Below are positions 8,474-17,895 of a stretch of 18,068 nt of DNA, one piece after another. Source of the DNA: Comamonadaceae bacterium (lineage in GTDB: Bacteria > Pseudomonadota > Gammaproteobacteria > Burkholderiales > Burkholderiaceae_C); NCBI GenBank assembly GCA_947458415.1, contig CANGZG010000030.1, positions 1-18,068 of the forward strand, written 5' to 3'. The translations under genes and the position numbers were made by a program. The notes under the pieces are model-generated. The model made no database searches and had not been told where the DNA came from. It saw only the letters and a program-made list of their open reading frames with translations. Each line of letters begins with the position of its first letter. The first letter of the stretch is position 1.

Positions 8474-9594
8474 CGCATCCCGATTTTTGCGTCACCAAAA
8501 ATACCGGCCGCTTCGCGCGGCAAGCTGCGCCAATATTGTGATGTGGCTTGCACCTTGCCGCCGAGTGCAGCGGCGGCTTCCCAGCCCCAGCGCGGCTTGT
8601 ATAAAAAGCTGCGGCCCAAGGCCACCATGTCTGCTTCGCCCGCTTTCAGCACGTCTTCGGCTTGTTGTGGTTCTGTGATCAAGCCCACGGCAATCGTGGG
8701 CAAGCCAACTGCATGCTTGATGTGTTTGGCGAAAGGCACTTGGTAGCCCGGGCCAATCGCGATTTTTTGTTGTGGCGAAATACCGCCAGAAGAGACGTGG
8801 ATGAAATTGGCGCCCGCTTGTTTGAGCATGTGGGTGAATTCGGTGGTTTCTTCCAAATTCCACCCGCCTTCGATCCAATCGCTGGCAGACAGTCGCATGC
8901 CCAAAACCCCATCGAACACCTCACGCACCGCTTTGAACACTTGCAAAGGAAAGCGGGTGCGGTTGGCAAAACTGCCGCCATGGTTGTCTTGCCGCTGGTT
9001 GGCAATCGGTGACAAAAATTCATGCAACAAATAACCGTGTGCCCCGTGCAATTCCAGCATCTCCAGGCCCATGGCTTGTGCGCGTTGCGCGGCTTTCACA
9101 AAGGCGGCTTCTATCGCGACCAATCCTGCGGCATCAATTTCGTGTGGCGGGTCTTCGCCTTCCAGCAAATGGACAGGTGAAGGCGCCACCGTGTCCCATC
9201 CACCTTGCGCTTTGCTGATCAGCATGCCACCGTGCCATGGTTGGGCGCTGGAACCTTTGCGGCCTGCGTGCGCGATTTGCAAGCACACAGGCAGGGGCGG
9301 CGCGAGCCGGCGTGCCCTGGCCAAGGTGTCAGCCAATGCATTGGCGGTGGCATCGTCCCAAATGCCAAGGCAGTTTGGCGTGATGCGACCTTGCGCGGTC
9401 ACGGCGGTGGCTTCAATCATGAACACCCCGGCACCGCTGTTGAGCAGATTGGCCCAATGCATCAAATGCCAATCGTTGGCCTTGCCATCCAAATGACACG
9501 CGTATTGGCACATGGGCGCGACCACGATGCGATTGGGCAATGTCAAGGAACCGCGCGGCGAGTCAAGTTGCAGGGGGGTGAATAAGAGGCTCAT
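8470..9594 (-). CDS. NADH:flavin oxidoreductase, Old Yellow Enzyme family, YqjM/NamA-like (class III)
   Basis: This 374-residue TIM-barrel flavoprotein binds FMN and uses NAD(P)H to reduce activated C=C bonds of enals, enones and similar electrophiles. It carries the class III signatures: PMCQYA with C29 and Y31, the substrate-binding pair H173/H176 with Y178 (HGAHGYLLHEFLSP), and a C-terminal phosphate-binding segment (ADMVALGRSFL). I chose the ATG at 9594 (MSLLFTPLQL), as in the family; an in-frame ATG eight codons upstream is possible. No strong ribosome site is visible for either. Physiological role is unknown; electrophile detoxification is the usual suggestion. The TAG stop (8472-8470) overlaps the TAA of the SDR gene. 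Confidence 0.93.
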   Translation of the reverse strand: MSLLFTPLQLDSPRGSLTLPNRIVVAPMCQYACHLDGKANDWHLMHWANLLNSGAGVFMIEATAVTAQGRITPNCLGIWDDATANALADTLARARRLAPPLPVCLQIAHAGRKGSSAQPWHGGMLISKAQGGWDTVAPSPVHLLEGEDPPHEIDAAGLVAIEAAFVKAAQRAQAMGLEMLELHGAHGYLLHEFLSPIANQRQDNHGGSFANRTRFPLQVFKAVREVFDGVLGMRLSASDWIEGGWNLEETTEFTHMLKQAGANFIHVSSGGISPQQKIAIGPGYQVPFAKHIKHAVGLPTIAVGLITEPQQAEDVLKAGEADMVALGRSFLYKPRWGWEAAAALGGKVQATSQYWRSLPREAAGIFGDAKIGMR

Positions 9595-9656
9595 GGCATT
9601 TGTCTGGAAAAAATCCACATCTTAAGACCCGAACAAGTGGCCAGATTCGAGCAGCC

Positions 9657-9690
9657 AAAAAAAACGACCCTTGTGGGGTCGAGTTTTTTG
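9657..9690 (-). terminator. Intrinsic terminator after tRNA-Leu
   Basis: Read on the minus strand, a 6 bp stem (CGACCC / GGGTCG, 9681-9676 with 9670-9665) closes a 5 nt loop and is followed directly by eight T residues (9664-9657). It lies 10 bp beyond the tRNA 3' end. A six-T run (9684-9689) on the other side also makes it formally bidirectional, but nothing on the plus strand needs it. Confidence 0.85.
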
Positions 9691-9699
9691 CCTACAGGC

Positions 9700-9787
9700 T
9701 GGTGCCGGAGGCCGGAATCGAACCGGCACGGTGTTTTGCACCGGCAGATTTTGAATCTGCTGCGTCTACCAATTTCGCCACTCCGGC
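9700..9787 (-). tRNA. tRNA-Leu (anticodon CAA)
   Basis: This 88 nt gene includes an encoded CCA. The 7 bp acceptor stem is GCCGGAG/CTCCGGC and the discriminator base is A. The D arm contains TGGCGAAATTGGTAGACGCA. The anticodon arm GCAGA-TTCAAAA-TCTGC gives anticodon CAA, which reads the UUG leucine codon. A long class II variable arm precedes a T arm with loop TTCGATT. It closely resembles E. coli leuX. A terminator follows at once, and the divergent cysM starts 35 bp upstream of its 5' end. Confidence 0.97.
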
Positions 9788-9803
9788 TAAAGAGGGGATC
9801 CGA

Positions 9804-9809
9804 ATTATG
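9804..9809 (-). promoter_or_regulatory. Possible -10 box for tRNA-Leu
   Basis: CATAAT on the minus strand (five of six matches to TATAAT) would start transcription about 10 nt before the mature tRNA. The matching -35 region would fall across the first codons of the divergent cysM, and no good TTGACA-like hexamer is seen there. Placement fits; sequence support is modest. Confidence 0.35.
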
Positions 9810-9822
9810 GCACAGTGTGGGC

Positions 9823-10725
9823 ATGAACTATCCCAGCATTGAAGCCGCGATCGGCAACACCCCCATCGCCAGACTGCAGCGCATCGGCGCACAAGAAAAC
9901 CATGCACGAGGCAATGTGTTGCTAGGCAAGTTGGAAGGCAACAACCCGGCAGGCTCTGTGAAAGACCGACCAGCACTTTCCATGATTCAGCGCGCTGAAG
10001 AGCGCGGCGACATCCAACCGGGCGATACCTTGATTGAAGCCACCTCAGGCAATACGGGCATTGCACTCGCCATGGCGGCGGCCATCAAAGGCTACCGCAT
10101 GGTGTTGATCATGCCCGAGGACTTGTCTATCGAACGTGCCCAAACCATGAAAGCATTTGGTGCCGAATTGATCTTGACCTCCAAAAGCACGGGCATGGAA
10201 GGGGCTCGCGATGTGGCCGATCGCATGCAAGCCGAAGGCCGAGGCCGCGTGCTGGACCAATTTGCCAACGCCGATAACCCGCGTGTGCATTACGAAACCA
10301 CTGGCCCGGAGATTTGGCAACAAACGAACGGGCGCATCACCCATTTTGTGAGTGCCATGGGCACCACCGGCACGATCACTGGTGTGTCGCGCTACCTGAA
10401 AGAACAGAATCCGGACATCCGCATCGTTGGAGCGCAGCCCAGTGAAGGCTCGCGCATTCCAGGGATACGCAAATGGTCGCCCGAGTACGTGCCCAAAATT
10501 TACGATGCCACGCATGTGGACGAATTGGTCTATGTCAGTCAACAAGACGCCGAAGACATGTGTCGTCGTCTCGCGCGAGAAGAAGGCATGTTCGCAGGCA
10601 TTTCTGCGGCAGGCGCATGTTGGGTGGCTTTGCAAATCGCCCAGCAAGTGCGTGACGCCACCATCGTGTTCATCGTGTGTGACCGGGGTGACCGCTACTT
10701 GTCAACGGGGGTGTTTCCCGCATGA
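9823..10725 (+). CDS. cysM: Cysteine synthase B (O-acetylserine sulfhydrylase CysM)
   Basis: CysM is a PLP enzyme making L-cysteine from O-acetylserine and sulfide, or S-sulfocysteine from thiosulfate. The 300-residue product matches CysM length. The PLP lysine is K47 in NPAGSVKDR, the substrate loop TSGNTG is at 74-79, and the PLP-phosphate loop is SAMGTTGTITG. The CysM-type features NNPAGSVKDRPA and ARVL-like segment ADNPRVHYETTGPEIW favour CysM over CysK. The frame extends upstream through the antisense of the tRNA; the ATG at 9823 (MNYPSIEAAIGNTP) is the family start. It leads a tight operon: its TGA overlaps the NUDIX start (ATGA). Confidence 0.95.
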   Translation: MNYPSIEAAIGNTPIARLQRIGAQENHARGNVLLGKLEGNNPAGSVKDRPALSMIQRAEERGDIQPGDTLIEATSGNTGIALAMAAAIKGYRMVLIMPEDLSIERAQTMKAFGAELILTSKSTGMEGARDVADRMQAEGRGRVLDQFANADNPRVHYETTGPEIWQQTNGRITHFVSAMGTTGTITGVSRYLKEQNPDIRIVGAQPSEGSRIPGIRKWSPEYVPKIYDATHVDELVYVSQQDAEDMCRRLAREEGMFAGISAAGACWVALQIAQQVRDATIVFIVCDRGDRYLSTGVFPA

Positions 10726-11264
10726 GCGCTTACCAATATTGCCCGATGTGTGCGACAGCCTTGCAACTCATCAGCATGGAAGAAGATGGCGGTCCCAAGC
10801 AACGCATGCGCTGTGTGGTGTGCCAATGGACGCACTGGAACAACCCCACGCCGGTGTTGGCGGGCATTGTTCAGTACCGCGACCAAATTTTGTTGGCGCG
10901 CAATGCCGCATGGCCAGGCCGACGTTTTGCATTGATCACCGGTTTCATGGAAGCTGGCGAAACGCCTGAAGAAGGCATTGCGCGTGAGATCGCAGAGGAA
11001 ACACAATTGCAAGTGTCTTCCTTGAAGTTGGTCGGCGCGTACGACTTTCAGCGCATGAACCAAGTCATCATTGCTTACCACGCGGTGGCAGACGGCGAGG
11101 TGCGTTTGTCGCCAGAACTCGCTGAATACAAGCTGTACAACTACGAAGACATCATTTGTTGGCCAGCGGGCACGGGCTATGCCATGGGGGATTGGTTGCG
11201 CACCCAAGGCATCGAGCCGCGCTTCATGAGTTGGGAAGAACGCGCCGCCCAAAATTTAGAATGA
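10722..11264 (+). CDS. NUDIX hydrolase with N-terminal zinc ribbon
   Basis: The 180-residue protein begins with a four-cysteine zinc ribbon (C7, C10, C31, C34), followed by a NUDIX fold. The NUDIX box starts at GFMEAGETPEEGIAREIAEE and keeps the catalytic RE..EE core. The glycine expected two residues after the EE pair is replaced (EETQL rather than EExGL). NUDIX enzymes hydrolyse nucleoside diphosphates linked to another moiety; the zinc ribbon recalls NudC-type NADH pyrophosphatases, but the protein is shorter and lacks the NudC N-terminal domain, so the substrate is unknown. Its ATG overlaps the cysM stop, and its own TGA overlaps the ATG of the TusA-family gene, so the three genes are probably translationally coupled. 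Confidence 0.9.
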   Translation: MSAYQYCPMCATALQLISMEEDGGPKQRMRCVVCQWTHWNNPTPVLAGIVQYRDQILLARNAAWPGRRFALITGFMEAGETPEEGIAREIAEETQLQVSSLKLVGAYDFQRMNQVIIAYHAVADGEVRLSPELAEYKLYNYEDIICWPAGTGYAMGDWLRTQGIEPRFMSWEERAAQNLE

Positions 11265-11497
11265 CCAGCATGCACATCGATCAAGAACTAGACACACGCG
11301 GTTTGAACTGCCCCTTGCCCATTTTGAAAGCCAAAAAAGCTTTGACCCCCATGCAAACCGGTCAGTTGCTCAAAGTGGTGTCCACCGACAAAGGCTCGTT
11401 GCGGGACTTTGCCGCGTTTGCCAAACAAACAGGCAATGCATTGGTGTCGCAAGAAACCATTGGTGACGACTATATTCACGTCCTCAAGCGGCGTTGA
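11261..11497 (+). CDS. TusA/SirA-family sulfur carrier protein
   Basis: This 78-residue protein has the family signature DTRGLNCPLPILKAKKAL, with the sulfur-accepting cysteine at C17. Members carry persulfide sulfur, classically from IscS toward tRNA 2-thiouridine synthesis, or in sulfur oxidation. The ATG at 11261 overlaps the NUDIX stop (ATGA). A second ATG at 11270 would lose only three residues and cannot be excluded. Being last in an operon led by cysM suggests a role in sulfur transfer, but whether it is the true TusA for mnm5s2U synthesis or a paralogue cannot be told from the window. Confidence 0.9.
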   Translation: MTSMHIDQELDTRGLNCPLPILKAKKALTPMQTGQLLKVVSTDKGSLRDFAAFAKQTGNALVSQETIGDDYIHVLKRR

Positions 11498-11524
11498 TAC
11501 ATGATTTAATGGCTTTGGTGTCGT

Positions 11525-11602
11525 GACTGCCCTGGTGGGCTCGGTCGCCTCTCACCGCCGCAAGCGGCAACGTTCGAGTCGGCCCGACCCACCATGTCAG
11601 TC
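11525..11602. ncRNA. Structured intergenic element between tusA-family gene and valS (candidate RNA)
   Basis: The 117 bp gap between two converging genes contains nested complementary arms. GACTG (11525-11529) pairs with CAGTC (11598-11602). GGTGGG (11534-11539) pairs with CCCACC (11588-11593). TCGG (11541-11544) pairs with CCGA (11584-11587) across one bulged C, and GCC (11547-11549) with GGC (11581-11583). An inner hairpin CCGC-CGCAA-GCGG spans 11555-11567. A TTTAAT hexamer at 11505-11510 could be a -10 box for plus-strand transcription. No T-run closes it on either strand. It may be a small RNA, a 3'-UTR structure shared by the converging mRNAs, or a decayed tRNA-like remnant. I know of no named family it matches. 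Confidence 0.3.
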
Positions 11603-11614
11603 AGCCCGTACAGC

Positions 11615-14653
<3,039 letters not shown>

Positions 14654-14692
14654 GCGGTGAACCGAAAAAGTGAAACAAAAACCCGGCTGATT

Positions 14693-15349
14693 TTAAAGAC
14701 CGGCTGCTATTTGCCGTAACGCGTTGGCGAAGACGTGTGCGGGTTGCCCGCCCGATATCAGGTGCTTGTCATTGATGATGACCGCCGGCACCGAGTGTAT
14801 GCCTGCGCTGGTGTAGAAATGTTCTTTGGCGCGCACCTCTTGGGCATACCTGTCGCTTTGCAGCACGTTGCGCGCTTGGGCCACATCCAGCCCTTCGCTT
14901 TGCACAATGGCCAGCAGCACTTCATGTGAATCAATTTTTTCGCCCCGACCTTGGTAGGCGTTGAGCAAGGCTTTTTTCAATCGGTGTTGGGCTTCATGGC
15001 CCACGCTGGTTTCAGCCCAATGCAGCAAGCGGTGCGCATCGAAGGTGTTGTAGATGCGACCACGACCGACCGGGTGAAAAGCAAACCCCACCTCGGCACC
15101 ACGCGCTTTGATGTTTTGGTACATCTGCGATTGTTGTTCGGCGGTGGACCCGTATTTTTTGCCCAAATGCTCGACCAAATCTTCACCTTCGGGTGACATC
15201 TGTGGGTTGAGTTCAAACGGTTGGAAATGGATGTCGGCTTGGATCGCGTCTTTCACTTCGACAAGCGCTTGTTCAAGGGCGCCCAGACCGACCGCGCACC
15301 AAGGGCATGCCACATCAGAGACAAAATCAATTTTCAAATGGGTGGTCAT
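14693..15349 (-). CDS. DsbA-family oxidoreductase, FrnE-like, cytoplasmic
   Basis: The 218-residue protein has a thioredoxin fold with an inserted helical domain, a CPWC active site at C15-C18 near the N-terminus, and the cis-proline loop SVPAVIIND near residue 190. It resembles FrnE (polyketide-associated disulfide isomerase) and DsbA-like proteins related to 2-hydroxychromene-2-carboxylate isomerases. There is no signal peptide, so it acts in the cytoplasm. The frame extends 48 codons upstream, but that would overlap the FAD-monooxygenase end; the ATG at 15349 has AGGA 8 nt upstream. The gap to the monooxygenase stop is 28 bp, supporting one transcript. Substrate is unknown. Confidence 0.9.
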   Translation of the reverse strand: MTTHLKIDFVSDVACPWCAVGLGALEQALVEVKDAIQADIHFQPFELNPQMSPEGEDLVEHLGKKYGSTAEQQSQMYQNIKARGAEVGFAFHPVGRGRIYNTFDAHRLLHWAETSVGHEAQHRLKKALLNAYQGRGEKIDSHEVLLAIVQSEGLDVAQARNVLQSDRYAQEVRAKEHFYTSAGIHSVPAVIINDKHLISGGQPAHVFANALRQIAAGL

Positions 15350-15377
15350 GGAACGCGTCCTGTGTTGAGAATGAAGG

Positions 15378-17063
15378 TCAATGCAAAGCCAGCGACATGG
15401 CCAAGGCATTGACCAATTGGGCGTTGAGCGATTTGCCTTTGGCTGCCACATAGGCGTCTGGTCGCAGCAGCACCCAAGTGGATTTGTCGGCATGGCAAGC
15501 GTGTCGCAAGGCCTTGTACGGGTCCATCACACACTCGGCCACTTGGGGCGATTTTTTATGCATCACTTGAACCGTTCTCACGCAGGCCACGGCATTCAAG
15601 GATTGCAATTTGGCGATGTCTTTGCGACCGAGTTCGCCAAACACCAACAGCAGCAGGTGGCCGTTTGCCCAAGCCATCAGGTCAGCCAAACTGCCCAGGG
15701 TCTGGTCGGTGAATTGCAAGGCGGTGTTTGGCACCATGAAGCCACCGCTGTCATCGCACACATCCGACAGGTCATAGCGGTTGGCTTCAGCCATGCGCCC
15801 CGTGTTGATCAACGGCCGCGCAAAAGCATGCTGCTTGGCCAGTCCGATGGTGGCGTCACGAAACAACCGTTGCGCGCCTGGTGGCGCACGCAAATACTTG
15901 GCGGTGCGGTTGGTCACTTGAACGTTGCGTTGCGCGGCTTGCAATCGCTCTTGGTTGTAACTGCCGAGCAACGCAGGCGGTGCATGACCACGCGACACCG
16001 CAGCGAGTTTCCATGCCAAGTTGTCGGCATCGGCAATGCCTGTGTTGCCCCCGCGCGCGCCAAACGGGCTGACCACTTTGGCGGTGTCACCAATGAAAAA
16101 CACGCGGCCATGACGGAGTTGGTGCAGGCATTGCGATTTGTACGCGTAAGGGCCGACCCACACCAATTCGCAATCGACGTTGGGGCCAAATTGCTTGCGC
16201 AGACGTTCGCGCACGACATCTTCGCGACTGACGTAAGCCGGGTCTGCATCCGGTGCCATTTGGTAGTCGATGCGCCAAACATCATCTGCCATCAGGTGTT
16301 GCCAAACCGCGCGGTTGTCGTTGAACGGGGCTTCAATCCAGGTGTGCCGTTCTGCAGGCGGTGTGTGTTTGAAGCGCACATCGGCAATGCACCAACGGTC
16401 GTCGCCTCGCTTGCTGTCCATGGTCGCACCCACCCACGCATGAAACGGGGTGTGTGAACCACTGGCGTCAATCACATGTTGAGCCTGTAAGCGATAACTG
16501 CCAGCAGGGGTCTGCACCTGCAATGTCACGGCCGCGTCGTTTTGTGAAAAAGCGGTCACGCGGTTGTTCCAGCGCAAATCAATCAGCGGTTGGAGTTGGT
16601 TGAGTGCTTGGATGCGCTCGACCAAAAACATTTCGACGTAAAACTGCTGGATATTGATGAACGGTGGTTGCACGCTGTGTGAAAACTGTTGTCGCTCGCG
16701 CAAGTCAAACGAAAACACTTCGTCGTCTCCCGCAAACGTGCGGCCTGTTTGCCATGCCACGCCTTTGGCAGCGATTCGGTCGTAAATGCCCAAGCGCGCA
16801 AAAATCTCCAAAGACTGTTGCGTGTAGCAAATGCCGCGGGAAGATGCGCCTTTGACGCCGACGGTGTTGTCTTCGTCCAGCAGGACCGCGGCCACACCCA
16901 GTTGTGCCAAGCGGCAAGCCAGTGTCAAACCACTGAGCCCTGCGCCGACGATGACAACAGGGTAAGTCGGTGTGGGTCCCCCTTGGAGCTCAGGCGGTTT
17001 GACAAACGGATACGTCGGCAACTGATATGCCGTGTATGCCGCATCGGATTTGCGCTTAGCCAC
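15378..17063 (-). CDS. FAD-dependent monooxygenase, aromatic-hydroxylase type (PheA/TfdB/MhpA-like)
   Basis: The roughly 561-residue flavoprotein fits the class A flavin hydroxylase family. The dinucleotide motif GAGLSG is at 40-45 and a DASGSHTPF segment near 199 replaces the usual DG motif. The FAD ribityl motif GDTAKVVSPFGARGGNTG runs from G325/D326, and a C-terminal thioredoxin-like domain ends with STWVLLRPDAYVA. Such enzymes use NAD(P)H, FAD and O2 to hydroxylate aromatic rings. The start is inferred: a GTG at 17063 overlaps the VOC stop by 8 bp and precedes the conserved part. The frame stays open 34 codons further, but that would run into the VOC gene. No aromatic-degradation genes flank it beyond the VOC protein, so the substrate is unknown. 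Confidence 0.85.
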   Translation of the reverse strand: MAKRKSDAAYTAYQLPTYPFVKPPELQGGPTPTYPVVIVGAGLSGLTLACRLAQLGVAAVLLDEDNTVGVKGASSRGICYTQQSLEIFARLGIYDRIAAKGVAWQTGRTFAGDDEVFSFDLRERQQFSHSVQPPFINIQQFYVEMFLVERIQALNQLQPLIDLRWNNRVTAFSQNDAAVTLQVQTPAGSYRLQAQHVIDASGSHTPFHAWVGATMDSKRGDDRWCIADVRFKHTPPAERHTWIEAPFNDNRAVWQHLMADDVWRIDYQMAPDADPAYVSREDVVRERLRKQFGPNVDCELVWVGPYAYKSQCLHQLRHGRVFFIGDTAKVVSPFGARGGNTGIADADNLAWKLAAVSRGHAPPALLGSYNQERLQAAQRNVQVTNRTAKYLRAPPGAQRLFRDATIGLAKQHAFARPLINTGRMAEANRYDLSDVCDDSGGFMVPNTALQFTDQTLGSLADLMAWANGHLLLLVFGELGRKDIAKLQSLNAVACVRTVQVMHKKSPQVAECVMDPYKALRHACHADKSTWVLLRPDAYVAAKGKSLNAQLVNALAMSLALH

Positions 17064-17598
17064 GGTGCTGATGGCGTTCGCGTTTGAGTGCGGTCCACGC
17101 GTCGAGTTGGTCGCGCACATTTTGGCTTTCGCGGTGCATTTGTTCGGCAGTGGCGACTTGCGCACTCAATTCCAAGCGAATGCCATTGGGATCGAAAAAG
17201 TAAATGCTTTTGAAAATTCGGTGATCGGTGATGCCCAACACTTCGATGCCATGTGCTTCAAGCCGTTGCTTGCTGTCTTCCAGTGCTTGAATGTTTTCAA
17301 CGCTGAAGGCGATGTGGTTTACCCAGGCCGGTGTGTTCGGTGAGGGCAGGGCGGCGGTGTCGTCTCCTAAATCGAAAAAAGCAATGAACGAGCCGTCTTG
17401 CAATCGAAAAAAGAAATGGGTGTAAGGACAGTATTCGCCGGTGCTGGGCACATGGTCGTTTTGTATCAGGTGATAGAGCGGCAAACCCAAAATGTCTTCG
17501 TAAAAATGCCGTGTCTCTTCCGCATCCCGCGCGCGGTAGGCGCAATGGTGCAGTTGCAAAACTTTGGCGGGTGGCGGCAATGACGAGGTATCTGGCAT
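17056..17598 (-). CDS. VOC-family protein (glyoxalase / extradiol dioxygenase-like)
   Basis: This 180-residue protein carries two vicinal-oxygen-chelate betaalphabetabetabeta modules. The candidate metal ligands are H17 or H18 (LQLHHCAYR), H95 (WVNHIAFSV) and E143 (DPNGIRLELS), which fits a metal-dependent enzyme such as an extradiol dioxygenase, though VOC folds also serve as isomerases, lyases or binding proteins. An in-frame TTG lies 7 codons upstream; the ATG at 17598 is preferred. It is probably the first gene of a minus-strand operon with the FAD monooxygenase, whose GTG start overlaps its stop. Pairing a flavin hydroxylase with an extradiol-type protein hints at attack on an aromatic compound; that is inference. 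Confidence 0.88.
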   Translation of the reverse strand: MPDTSSLPPPAKVLQLHHCAYRARDAEETRHFYEDILGLPLYHLIQNDHVPSTGEYCPYTHFFFRLQDGSFIAFFDLGDDTAALPSPNTPAWVNHIAFSVENIQALEDSKQRLEAHGIEVLGITDHRIFKSIYFFDPNGIRLELSAQVATAEQMHRESQNVRDQLDAWTALKRERHQHRG

Positions 17599-17620
17599 GG
17601 CGGTTTGAAGGGTGACCAAC

Positions 17621-17632
17621 CCAGTTTACTGG
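17621..17632. promoter_or_regulatory. Inverted repeat upstream of the VOC operon
   Basis: CCAGT-TT-ACTGG is a perfect 5 bp inverted repeat, 22 bp before the VOC start codon. Two further short palindromes lie beyond it: CACATGTG (17656-17663) and GTGT-TG-ACAC (17671-17680). They are possible operator half-sites, but each is short and no regulator gene adjoins. Confidence 0.25.
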
Positions 17633-17699
17633 AGCCATCCACCCGCGATGCCAGCCACATGTGTTCGCCTGTGTTGACACTGGGCAGTCCAATCGCCTG

Positions 17700-17765
17700 A
17701 CTGGCCATGAATAAGCACCCAAATGAATTACTTTTGATTGATTAAATAATTACAAGCAAAATCAA
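17700..17765. promoter_or_regulatory. AT-rich intergenic block between the VOC operon and rubrerythrin
   Basis: This stretch is clearly more AT-rich than its surroundings (for example TTAAATAATTAC within it). It is the natural place for promoters of both the minus-strand VOC operon and plus-strand rubrerythrin. I see no pair of hexamers with proper spacing that I would name as a promoter. The rest of the 17599-17895 gap holds the small repeats and leader elements listed separately, and no convincing gene. Confidence 0.4.
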
Positions 17766-17771
17766 TGATCG

Positions 17772-17804
17772 ATAGCCAGACTCAATACCTTGCATTGAAA
17801 CAAC
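17772..17804 (+). promoter_or_regulatory. OxyR-like spaced tetrads upstream of rubrerythrin
   Basis: Four tetrads follow the ATAG-N7-CTAT-N3-ATAG-N7-CTAT spacing of OxyR sites: ATAG (17772), CAAT (17783), TTGC (17790) and CAAC (17801). Only the first is an exact match, so this is a weak candidate. It is noted because rubrerythrin is commonly peroxide-responsive. Confidence 0.18.
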
Positions 17805-17841
17805 TCATTGGACTTGCCTGCTTCAGGCGCATACCCTCTCG

Positions 17842-17871
17842 CTTGTCTTTGGCGATCATTGCCAGAGCAAG
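17842..17871 (+). promoter_or_regulatory. Leader hairpin upstream of rubrerythrin
   Basis: CTTG, a bulged T, then CTTTGGC (17842-17853) pairs with GCCAGAG plus CAAG (17861-17871) around a 7 nt loop GATCATT, giving 11 pairs with one G-T wobble. The stem ends 24 nt before the start codon, leaving the ribosome site free. A smaller perfect hairpin, GCCTG-CTT-CAGGC, lies at 17816-17828. There is no T-run, so it is not a terminator. It may stabilise the mRNA or act in regulation. Confidence 0.4.
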
Positions 17872-17895
17872 TTCAACAACCATAGGAGATTTCTC

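Noticed and set aside
11537..11594. Calling the tusA-valS gap an intact tRNA gene
   Set aside because: Only 58 nt, no D arm, mismatched T stem and no anticodon loop with U33; kept only as a tRNA-like observation.
14654..14692. Possible terminator between the DsbA-like gene and valS
   Set aside because: Only a 4 bp self-complementary CCGG pair with a large loop before a T-run; too weak to call.
15381..16457. A 358-codon open frame on the plus strand
   Set aside because: It is antisense to the FAD monooxygenase, which has clear family motifs; the plus-strand translation shows no recognisable domain.
17600..17708. Minus-strand start at 17708 that could encode a short peptide ahead of the VOC gene
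   Set aside because: No ribosome site, and the frame runs on into the VOC gene in the wrong frame; it could be a remnant but there is no positive evidence.
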